Origin: an uncultured Thalassolituus sp.
Lineage (GTDB): Bacteria; Pseudomonadota; Gammaproteobacteria; Pseudomonadales; Oceanobacteraceae
Assembly: GCA_913054055.1 (NCBI GenBank)
Contig: CAJXIT010000058.1
Location: 1-13,479 of the forward strand
Direction of reading: 5' to 3'
Length of the DNA stretch: 13,479 nucleotides
Position numbers and translations under genes: made by a program. The notes below the pieces were generated by a model. That model saw only the letters and a program-made list of their open reading frames with translations. It was not told the origin of the DNA and did no database searches. Of the stretch, positions 8,073 to 13,479 are shown piece by piece. The number at the start of each line of letters is the position of its first letter. Positions within the stretch are counted from its first letter, which is position 1.

Positions 8073-8093
8073 AGCCCTTAGCCTATAAGGGCT
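8073..8093 (+). terminator. Weak hairpin after the morA-like gene
   Basis: AGCCCTTA (8073-8080) and TAAGGGCT (8086-8093) form a perfect eight-base-pair stem with a five-base loop, 19 bases after the stop codon. There is no T-run after it, so it may only stabilise the mRNA end or need Rho. Confidence 0.4.
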
Positions 8094-8200
8094 AGCGGGA
8101 TCATGAGTAATCTTTCACTTTGCTTGATAGCGTTTCAGGTGCCTAACGGCATCCCCTCATGTACAATGCGCGCACTTAAATTCCAAAATGGTTAAATTCT

Positions 8201-8212
8201 TTACTACAGTAA
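8201..8212. promoter_or_regulatory. Small inverted repeat in the glyA leader
   Basis: TTACT and AGTAA are separated by two bases, 40 bases before the glyA start. A -10-like TACAAT lies at 8162-8167 without a convincing -35, so the repeat would be near the start of the transcript. It may be an operator half-pair or chance. I saw no recognisable riboswitch in 8055-8251. Confidence 0.25.
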
Positions 8213-8251
8213 GTATTTAGCCAAATGCCACCATTACTCAGGGGTTCAACC

Positions 8252-9514
8252 ATGTTCAAAAAAGACATGAATATTGCCGATTTCGATCCAGTTTTATGGG
8301 AAGCCATGCAAGCTGAAGATGTGCGCCAAGAGCACCACATCGAGCTAATCGCATCTGAAAACTACACCAGCCCACGCGTAATCGAAGCGCAAGGCAGCCA
8401 GCTAACCAATAAATACGCTGAAGGTTACCCTGGCAAGCGCTACTACGGCGGTTGTGAGCACGTAGACGTAATCGAGCAGCTAGCTATCGATCGCGCAAAA
8501 GAATTATTCGGTGCACAGTACGCAAACGTACAGCCACACTCAGGTTCTCAAGCAAACGCTGCTGTATATATGGCCCTTGTTAAGCCAGGCGACAAAGTAT
8601 TAGGCATGAGTCTAGCTCACGGTGGTCACCTGACTCACGGTGCATCAGTATCTTTCTCTGGTCGCATCTATGACGCTGTTCAGTACGGTCTAAACCCAGA
8701 AACAGGCGAGATCGACTACGAGCAAGTTGAAGCACTAGCACTTGAGCACAAACCAAAAATGATCGTAGCGGGTTTCTCTGCATACAGCCGTGTGGTTGAT
8801 TGGCAGCGTTTCCGTGACATCGCCGACAAAGTAGGTGCATTTCTTTTCGTAGACATGGCTCACGTAGCCGGTCTTATTGCTGCTGGTGTTTACCCAAGTC
8901 CAGTTGGCATTGCTGACGTCGTAACCACCACGACTCACAAAACTCTACGTGGCCCACGTGGCGGTTTGATCCTAGCGAACGACAACGAAGAGCTAAACAA
9001 AAAGCTAAACTTCGCGGTATTCCCAGAATCTCAAGGTGGCCCACTGATGCACGTAATCGCTGCAAAAGCGGTGTGTTTCAAAGAAGCTATGTCTGACGAC
9101 TACAAGGCATACCAAACACAAGTGGTTAAAAATGCGCAAGCCATGGCGGAAGCATTCATCGCCCGCGGCATCAACATCGTATCTGGCGGTACAGACGATC
9201 ACCTTTTCCTTGTTGATCTGATCGGCAAAGAATACACAGGTAAAGATGCAGACGCAGCGTTAGGCGAAGCCTTCATCACTGTAAACAAAAATGCAGTACC
9301 AAACGATCCGCGCTCACCGTTCGTAACCTCTGGTCTACGTATCGGTACGCCAGCAATCACGTCACGTGGTTTCAATGCAGTACAATCGGCTGAGTTAGCT
9401 GGTTGGATCTGTGACGTACTTGATAGCCTAGAAAACGGCAACAAAGACGAAGTAGCGGCTCAGGTGCGTGAGAAAGTTTCAGCGCTTTGTGCCACCTTGC
9501 CTGTATACAGCTAA
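8252..9514 (+). CDS. glyA: Serine hydroxymethyltransferase
   Basis: GlyA is the PLP-dependent cytoplasmic enzyme that converts serine and tetrahydrofolate to glycine and methylene-tetrahydrofolate, the main source of one-carbon units. The product of the chosen start is 420 residues, close to E. coli GlyA (417). The hallmark IELIASENYTSP is at 30-41, the THF/PLP region QPHSGSQAN at 94-102, and the PLP-binding lysine is K230 in TTTTHKTLRGPRGG. Glycine-rich SQGGPLMH follows at 260-267. The ATG at 8252 is preferred over the in-frame ATG at 8225 because the protein then starts like its homologues (MFKKDMNIADFD) and AGGGG stands about eight bases upstream. Codon use is unlike the neighbours: CTA for Leu, GTA for Val and C-ending AAC, TAC, GAC and ATC dominate, as expected for a strongly expressed gene in this genome. 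It follows the morA-like gene, as in Pseudomonas (glyA3). Confidence 0.97.
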   Translation: MFKKDMNIADFDPVLWEAMQAEDVRQEHHIELIASENYTSPRVIEAQGSQLTNKYAEGYPGKRYYGGCEHVDVIEQLAIDRAKELFGAQYANVQPHSGSQANAAVYMALVKPGDKVLGMSLAHGGHLTHGASVSFSGRIYDAVQYGLNPETGEIDYEQVEALALEHKPKMIVAGFSAYSRVVDWQRFRDIADKVGAFLFVDMAHVAGLIAAGVYPSPVGIADVVTTTTHKTLRGPRGGLILANDNEELNKKLNFAVFPESQGGPLMHVIAAKAVCFKEAMSDDYKAYQTQVVKNAQAMAEAFIARGINIVSGGTDDHLFLVDLIGKEYTGKDADAALGEAFITVNKNAVPNDPRSPFVTSGLRIGTPAITSRGFNAVQSAELAGWICDVLDSLENGNKDEVAAQVREKVSALCATLPVYS

Positions 9515-9560
9515 AGCCAGCTCAAATGGAAGACGAAACGGGTAGTACTCGCTGCCAATT

Positions 9561-9600
9561 CGTCATTCCGGACACGAGGAATCAGTGATTCGGAATCTAT
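9561..9600. repeat. Possible degraded palindromic intergenic element
   Basis: Between glyA and its terminator, CGTCATTCCGGAC near 9561-9573 and GATTCGGAATCT near 9587-9598 form an imperfect palindrome (ATTCCG against CGGAAT), with an inner GAATCA-GTGATTC. This resembles the short dispersed CGTCATTCC-type palindromes of many proteobacteria. A single copy in the window cannot prove a repeat family. Confidence 0.35.
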
Positions 9601-9612
9601 TTGAATGGATAT

Positions 9613-9653
9613 AAAAAAACCGCGATTAACTGAACAGTTATCGCGGTTTTTTT
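9613..9653 (+). terminator. Intrinsic terminator of glyA
   Basis: CCGCGATTAACTG and CAGTTATCGCGG pair along 12 base pairs with one bulged T and a two-base AA spacer (the effective loop is a little larger), flanked by seven A on the left and seven T on the right. It lies about 100 bases after the glyA stop and is symmetric enough to work in both directions. Confidence 0.93.
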
Positions 9654-9703
9654 ATGCCTGAGATATTATTTTGCTTATTACATTCACATGATTAGAAATA
9701 TAG

Positions 9704-9991
9704 ATGGCTTCTCCCTATACAAAACCACCCAAGCGATTGCGAGACTTAAACGGCTTTGGCCCTAAAAGCGAAGAGATTTTTGCCAAGGTAAATATCCATA
9801 CCGTTGAAGAGTTCATGGCTTACGACCCATACGAGTTATACGCATTATTGAAACCTATGAAAGGTATTGGTTTGAATTCCATTTACGCCATTATCGGTGC
9901 CCGTGAAAACTTATCATGGTTAGAAGTGGCACAAACCCGAAAGATGGAAGTACTAATGCGGTTAGATGATATGGGCTTGGCACCGAAGTAA
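9704..9991 (+). CDS. Stand-alone TfoX C-terminal-domain protein
   Basis: The 95-residue basic product consists almost wholly of the domain that forms the C-terminal half of TfoX/Sxy competence regulators: a helix-hairpin-helix-like start (LNGFGPKSEEIFAKVNI, 15-31), then TVEEFMAYDPYELYALLK, a second GIG turn at 54-56, and the family-typical AIIGARENLSWLEV at 62-75. The TfoX N-terminal domain is absent and there is no sign of a lost upstream part, because the glyA terminator ends only 50 bases before the ATG. The ribosome site is poor (an A-rich stretch only). In Haemophilus and Vibrio full-length TfoX works with CRP to switch on competence genes; whether a lone C-terminal domain does so is unknown. 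Helix-hairpin-helix folds often bind DNA without sequence preference. It appears monocistronic. Confidence 0.72.
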   Translation: MASPYTKPPKRLRDLNGFGPKSEEIFAKVNIHTVEEFMAYDPYELYALLKPMKGIGLNSIYAIIGARENLSWLEVAQTRKMEVLMRLDDMGLAPK

Positions 9992-10009
9992 TTGATCATT
10001 TACTTCGGT
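9982..10009 (+). terminator. Hairpin spanning the stop codon of the TfoX-C gene
   Basis: ACCGAAGTAA (9982-9991) and TTACTTCGGT (10000-10009) are a perfect 10-base inverted repeat with an eight-base loop. The left arm contains the last codons and the stop. No T-run follows on either strand, so it is an incomplete intrinsic terminator or a 3'-end protecting structure. Confidence 0.5.
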
Positions 10010-10080
10010 AGTAAAATATTCGAATTATGACAACTGGGTTTGGGAAGCCCAATTTAGAGTTTTAGCATTCATCGTGTCTA

Positions 10081-11181
10081 TTAAAAAAACCTATAAGAAG
10101 CATTTAGGAAGGTGGACCGTTCTTGGGATTTAGAGTGTTCATTAGGGACACCGCCTGAGATATTGAAAATATCATTGTCAGTATGCGATCTACTTATATA
10201 TGAAAACGATAACCCTAGATTGATATTGGCATTTACTGAGTAATTTACCCTTGTTGATATAGCTGTAGCAGGTTTGGTTTCAAGTGAAGTATTCGGGGTA
10301 GAGATAATTGTTGTACCGTTTTCACTTTCTAGAACGGCTAATCCAAAATCTCCCAAGCTATCTTCAACAGCTTCTCTAGCCTCTTCTTCTGCTAGCTCTA
10401 CATCAACTTGACCTGCTTGAATTAGGTGTTGTTGGTATACATAGTTATAAATAGCATCCGCTTGCAGCGATGCTGCTAGTAATCTTGTAGTGTCAACGTA
10501 ATAGCTGTCTTGGTAGTGGGTAAAACTTAATTTTGTGGAAATATCAAACTGGTTCGTAATCTTATATTGAATTGTACCAAATACTGTAAATGTATCGGAA
10601 TGGGAATAGGAGCGGAATATAGATTCGGAACTCTGGTTGGTATAACTCAAACCGGTTTCAGCTACTAGGTTGTATGGAAAATCGAAGGCTAATGTCAGTG
10701 AATAGGCTTGGCTTGAAGTATATTCAGAGTCAGTATAGGTAATATCAAATAGATACTTTATATCTTGATTGAAATCCCTAAAAACACCCAATCGGAAATG
10801 ATTACTATTGGATTCGTAAAAGTTAGTCGGATAACTTTTTCGCGAATTTTCATGATAAATTTCACTGGTTTCAAAGCCAAATACAGGTGTTAAGGAAAAC
10901 GCTTCTTTTCCTACTATGGTGATAGAAAAATTTGTATAAAGAAGAGTAGGGTTTTCAGTAGAGTAAGGTGGGTAGTCGGTATATTTTGTAGAATTGAAAG
11001 TATCTTTCTTTTCGGTAACACCTGTTGATGTACTAATTACAATACTCTCTTCAGTTAATTTATTTATTAACTGCGATTGAGCATAGGATTTCATAGAGGT
11101 AATGAATATTAGTAATAATGATAACGATAGCTTTAAATGTGTGGAAACCATCTTATGGAATGTGTTGGATAAAGCGATCAT
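10081..11181 (-). CDS. Putative outer-membrane beta-barrel protein, unrecognised family
   Basis: I do not recognise the family. The 366-residue product has an N-terminal signal peptide: hydrophobic core LSLSLLLIFITSM (18-30) and a likely cleavage after SYA (residue 34). The mature part is rich in Ser, Thr, Tyr and Asn, with repeated alternating amphipathic stretches (for example 143-168, 171-181, 197-222 and 318-330), and ends in the aromatic YRFF, as outer-membrane barrels recognised by the Bam complex do. A region at about 232-290 is different: helical and acidic (VELAEEEAREAVEDSLGDFG), perhaps a large loop or periplasmic insert. The ATG at 11181 gives a long n-region; an ATG at 11151 (MVSTHLK) would give a more usual signal peptide, and neither has a clear Shine-Dalgarno. 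The gene looks more AT-rich than its neighbours and stands alone between plus-strand genes, which hints at late acquisition. Confidence 0.6.
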   Translation of the reverse strand: MIALSNTFHKMVSTHLKLSLSLLLIFITSMKSYAQSQLINKLTEESIVISTSTGVTEKKDTFNSTKYTDYPPYSTENPTLLYTNFSITIVGKEAFSLTPVFGFETSEIYHENSRKSYPTNFYESNSNHFRLGVFRDFNQDIKYLFDITYTDSEYTSSQAYSLTLAFDFPYNLVAETGLSYTNQSSESIFRSYSHSDTFTVFGTIQYKITNQFDISTKLSFTHYQDSYYVDTTRLLAASLQADAIYNYVYQQHLIQAGQVDVELAEEEAREAVEDSLGDFGLAVLESENGTTIISTPNTSLETKPATAISTRVNYSVNANINLGLSFSYISRSHTDNDIFNISGGVPNEHSKSQERSTFLNASYRFF

Positions 11182-11349
11182 GGGTGTATGCTTATAGTTA
11201 TTTGGCTGGCACGATACAAGAAGGGTCGTGTGGTTTCAAGAGGTTATAATGAAGCTAGCTGCTACATAGAAGCCTTTACCTGAGAGTTTGATTTGGCTAG
11301 TAAAAGCAGCCATGATAAGCTAATCCCATAACGTTAAAGGATTATAGAA
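11182..11349. promoter_or_regulatory. Divergent intergenic region before lemA
   Basis: These 168 bases should hold promoters for the minus-strand barrel gene and for lemA. The only candidate I can point to is TTGATT (11288-11293) with CATGAT (11311-11316), 17 bases apart, on the plus strand; it matches the consensus weakly. No terminator or clear palindrome was found. Confidence 0.3.
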
Positions 11350-11949
11350 ATGAATAGCGAATACATTGTTTGGGGCGTGATCATTGCGCTGGTTTTATTC
11401 ATTGCGTCTATGTACAACCGTTTGGTTGGCCTACGCAATCGCCATAAAAACGCGTTTTCACAAATTGACATTCAATTACAGCGTCGCTATGACCTGATTC
11501 CTAACTTAGTAGAAACCGTAAAGGGTTATGCTAAGCACGAGCGCGACACCTTAGAAGCGGTGATTTCAGCCCGTAATGAAGCTCAGGCTATTTTAAAAGC
11601 CTTGCATGCCACTAAAGGTGAAGCCGTTGGCGGACAGATGGATGTGGCTGCTTTGAACGGTGCAGAAGAAATGCTTGGTGGCATGATGAGCAAGCTATTT
11701 GCGTTAAGCGAATCGTATCCAGACCTAAAAGCCGATTCTCAGTTTCAGCAATTAATGGAAGAGCTAAGTTCTACCGAAAACCGCATCAGCTATGCCCGTC
11801 AGGCATTTAATGATGCTGTGATGCAATACAATACATATCGTGAGCAATTCCCAAGTAATATCATTGCTAATAACTTTTCGTTTAAAGAAGCAGATTTGTT
11901 GAAGTTCAAAAATAAAGAAATTCAAAAGCCGGTTAAAATTAACTTTTAA
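11350..11949 (+). CDS. lemA: LemA family protein
   Basis: LemA proteins are small, inner-membrane anchored, mostly helical proteins of unclear molecular role. The 199-residue product has one N-terminal membrane helix (6-22) with a short outer tail, then a helical cytoplasmic bundle. The family core is obvious: RRYDLIPNLVETVKGYAKHE at 45-64, ISARNEA at 72-78, and SSTENRISYARQAFNDAVMQYN at 140-161 (quoted in part), ending near FKEADLLKF. The length is typical (about 185-200). AAAGGA lies eight to nine bases before the ATG. It is followed 43 bases later by an M48 metalloprotease on the same strand, a combination found in many bacteria, so the two are probably co-transcribed and may act together at the membrane. 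That functional link is inferred from context. Confidence 0.93.
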   Translation: MNSEYIVWGVIIALVLFIASMYNRLVGLRNRHKNAFSQIDIQLQRRYDLIPNLVETVKGYAKHERDTLEAVISARNEAQAILKALHATKGEAVGGQMDVAALNGAEEMLGGMMSKLFALSESYPDLKADSQFQQLMEELSSTENRISYARQAFNDAVMQYNTYREQFPSNIIANNFSFKEADLLKFKNKEIQKPVKINF

Positions 11950-11992
11950 ATCGTGATTTTTGGAATTTAATAATAGGTAGTGATGATCTAAT

Positions 11993-13426
11993 ATGGATTT
12001 TTTTGAACATCAAACCCAAGCAAAAGCAGCCAGTCAACGGCTGCTTTTTCTGTTTTTGGCGCTGACAATTGTTGTGGTAATAGGCGTAGATTTTGTTATC
12101 TACCTGGCGATTAAGTGGGGGCAGCTTAAGCAAGCGGCATCGGCATCAATCTATAGTGAAATGTCCTTTAACGACTTTATTTATTGGCAGTTTAGTTTAC
12201 AAGGATTAGTAGCTGCATCCATATCCATTGGTATTTTAAGCTTTGGTTGCTTTATGCGTTGGTTAGACTTGCGCAAAGGCGGTGGAGGATTAGCCGTGAG
12301 TATTGGCGCACGCTCACTGGGTTTTGCATCCAAAGAAGATAAAGAACAGCAGTTACTGAATGTGGTAGCAGAGATGGCCATTGCCGCAGGCATTAACGCA
12401 CCCAGTGTGTACGTGTTAGATCACGAAACTTCGATCAATGCATTTGTGGCCGGTTATGAATTGGATGATACCGTCATGGTGGTGACTCGCGGTTTATTAA
12501 ACAGTATGAACCGTGACGAGTTGCAAGCGGTAGTGGGTCATGAGTTCAGCCATATTTTGCACGGAGATAACCGTGTGAACATTCATTTGATGATTATGAT
12601 CGCGGGGTTTGCGTGGGTAGCAGAGATCGGGCACTCGTTAACGTCTCGTCACTCATATGGGCGTACGGGCATGGGATATCGCCGTCGTTCTTATAGCGCC
12701 TCTAGCAAGTCATCACAGCAGGCCGCCTCTATTGGTATCCCTTTAATTATCATTGGTTTCATTGGTACCTTATGCGGGCGATTAATTCGCTCGTCAGTGA
12801 GTCGCAAGCGTGAATATCTTGCAGATGCCTCGTCAGTGCAATTTACTCGTAACCCTGACGGTTTGGCCAGTGCGCTTAATGTGATTCGAACCAATGCTAA
12901 TCAAGGCCTATTAAATAATGCACGCTCAGAAGAGCTTAGCCACATGTGCATAAGCCCATCGAAGAAAGCCTCATGGTTTGCGTCGCACCCACCGTTAGAG
13001 GATCGCATCAATACCATTGATGATACTTTTATAAAACGATTTGAAGCCCGTGAACGCAAAGCTGAGCGGGAAGAAAAACGCAGTGCAGAAAAACAAGAGC
13101 AGGTACAAACCACACGCAATATGTACAGCCCAGATGTGGCGGTGATGCAGTTAGCTGGCACGGGTCATTTACATGATGTGGTGGGCACCATGGCCGCGGC
13201 TAATTTAGATTATGCCATGAGTTTGCACGACCAGTTTCCTGTGGAATATAAGCGCGCCCTGCACAATGCTAATAACGCAAAAGCCATGCTGCTGTATTTA
13301 TTATTGAATAAAGACCCAGCATTAAGAAAAGAGCAGCTTGAATGGTTAGAAGCGCAATTGCCTGCCTCGCAAGATTATTTGCATACACTTGCCATGCTTT
13401 CCCAAGGCTTGCAGTCTCGTTTAGCC
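11993..13426 (+). CDS. M48 family membrane metalloprotease (3' end missing)
   Basis: This is a zinc-dependent peptidase of the HtpX/Ste24 type in the inner membrane, probably acting in membrane-protein quality control. 478 codons are present and the true end is cut off by the contig edge. Membrane helices lie at about 17-41 and 66-90, with two more hydrophobic segments at about 196-212 and 246-263. The HEFSH zinc motif is at 183-187 (VVGHEFSHILHGD), the third ligand is probably E274 in KREYLADASS, and the M48 end motif SHPPLEDRI is at 331-339. A charged helical linker follows (349-371), then an extension of unknown function to 478 and beyond. The start at MDFFEHQ fits related proteins; the ribosome site is weak. 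A terminator-like hairpin lies inside codons 10-19. The next bases, though in frame, are sequencing adapter. Confidence 0.9.
12022..12049 (+). terminator. Terminator-like hairpin inside the M48 protease gene
   Basis: AAAAGCAGCC (12022-12031) and GGCTGCTTTT (12039-12048) form a perfect 10-base-pair stem with a seven-base loop, followed by T and then CTGTTTTT. It has all the marks of an intrinsic terminator, yet lies in codons 10-19, 73 bases after the lemA stop. It could limit protease expression relative to lemA. Confidence 0.6.
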
Positions 13427-13479
13427 AGATCGGAAGAGCACACGTCTGAACTCCAGTCACGTGGCCTTATCTCGTATGC
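13427..13479 (+). other. Illumina TruSeq adapter contamination
   Basis: From AGATCGGAAGAGCACACG at 13427 to the window end the sequence is the standard TruSeq indexed adapter: common part 13427-13460, index GTGGCC at 13461-13466 (which I recall as TruSeq index 20), and the start of the P7-side tail from 13467. It is not genomic. It truncates the M48 protease gene and creates false in-frame residues SEEHTSELQ on the plus strand and the familiar artefact MTGVQTCALPI on the minus strand. Confidence 0.98.

Noticed and set aside
8130..8160. GGTGCC-TAAC-GGCATC hairpin upstream of glyA as a riboswitch or attenuator
   Set aside because: The stem is six base pairs with a wobble pair, probably upstream of the transcription start, and there is no conserved aptamer.
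8225..8251. Upstream in-frame ATG adding nine residues to GlyA
   Set aside because: The extra residues (MPPLLRGST) do not fit the family, and the AGGGG ribosome site belongs to the ATG at 8252.
9654..9703. A c-di-GMP riboswitch before the TfoX-C gene, as found before some Vibrio tfoX-like genes
   Set aside because: Only 50 bases separate the glyA terminator from the ATG, too short for the aptamer, and no aptamer motifs are visible.
10039..10053. Hairpin TTGGG-AAG-CCCAA as terminator of the barrel gene
   Set aside because: The stem has five base pairs and no T-run on the minus strand, so it cannot be supported.
13269..13460. Minus-strand ORF starting MTGVQTCALPI
   Set aside because: Its first residues are the complement of the Illumina adapter, and the remainder is antisense to the M48 protease gene.

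Overview
The window reads as chromosomal core DNA of a gammaproteobacterium with moderately low GC content, probably from the Pseudomonadales/Oceanospirillales side. The evidence is a typical gammaproteobacterial EttA, RadA and GlyA, a MapZ-type PilZ protein, and a MorA-type GGDEF-EAL protein. From memory, Pseudomonas aeruginosa keeps the same genes close together (PA4595 ettA-like, PA4601 morA, PA4602 glyA3, PA4608 mapZ, PA4609 radA). The AT-leaning codon use does not fit Pseudomonas itself; a marine relative such as a Bermanella/Oceanospirillaceae-like organism is a guess.

Layout. 1-1425: radA with its promoter. 1426-1639: a short intergenic stretch holding a second, decayed copy of the last 35 radA codons and a hairpin that can end mapZ transcription. 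1640-3751: mapZ (c-di-GMP receptor) and ettA (ABC-F translation factor), both on the minus strand and separated by a strong terminator. 3752-3836: divergent promoter region with an inverted repeat. 3837-8054: a 1405-residue membrane-bound five-PAS GGDEF-EAL protein (MorA-like). 8252-9514: glyA, closed by a strong terminator. 9704-9991: a small stand-alone TfoX C-terminal-domain protein. 10081-11181 (minus): an unrecognised outer-membrane beta-barrel-like protein. 11350-11949: lemA. 11993-13426: a truncated M48 membrane metalloprotease. 13427-13479 is not genomic: it is an Illumina TruSeq index adapter read into the contig end.

How the genes may work together. MorA-like (makes and/or breaks c-di-GMP) and MapZ (binds c-di-GMP and, in Pseudomonas, restrains the chemotaxis methyltransferase CheR) form a plausible local signalling pair for motility, although they are on opposite strands and are not an operon. 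LemA and the M48 protease are probably co-transcribed and act at the inner membrane. RadA, EttA and GlyA are housekeeping genes.

I see no defence island, CRISPR array, transposase, integrase, tRNA or rRNA. The most informative oddities are the duplicated radA 3' end (scar of an integration or allele replacement), a terminator-like hairpin inside the first 20 codons of the M48 protease gene, and the adapter contamination.
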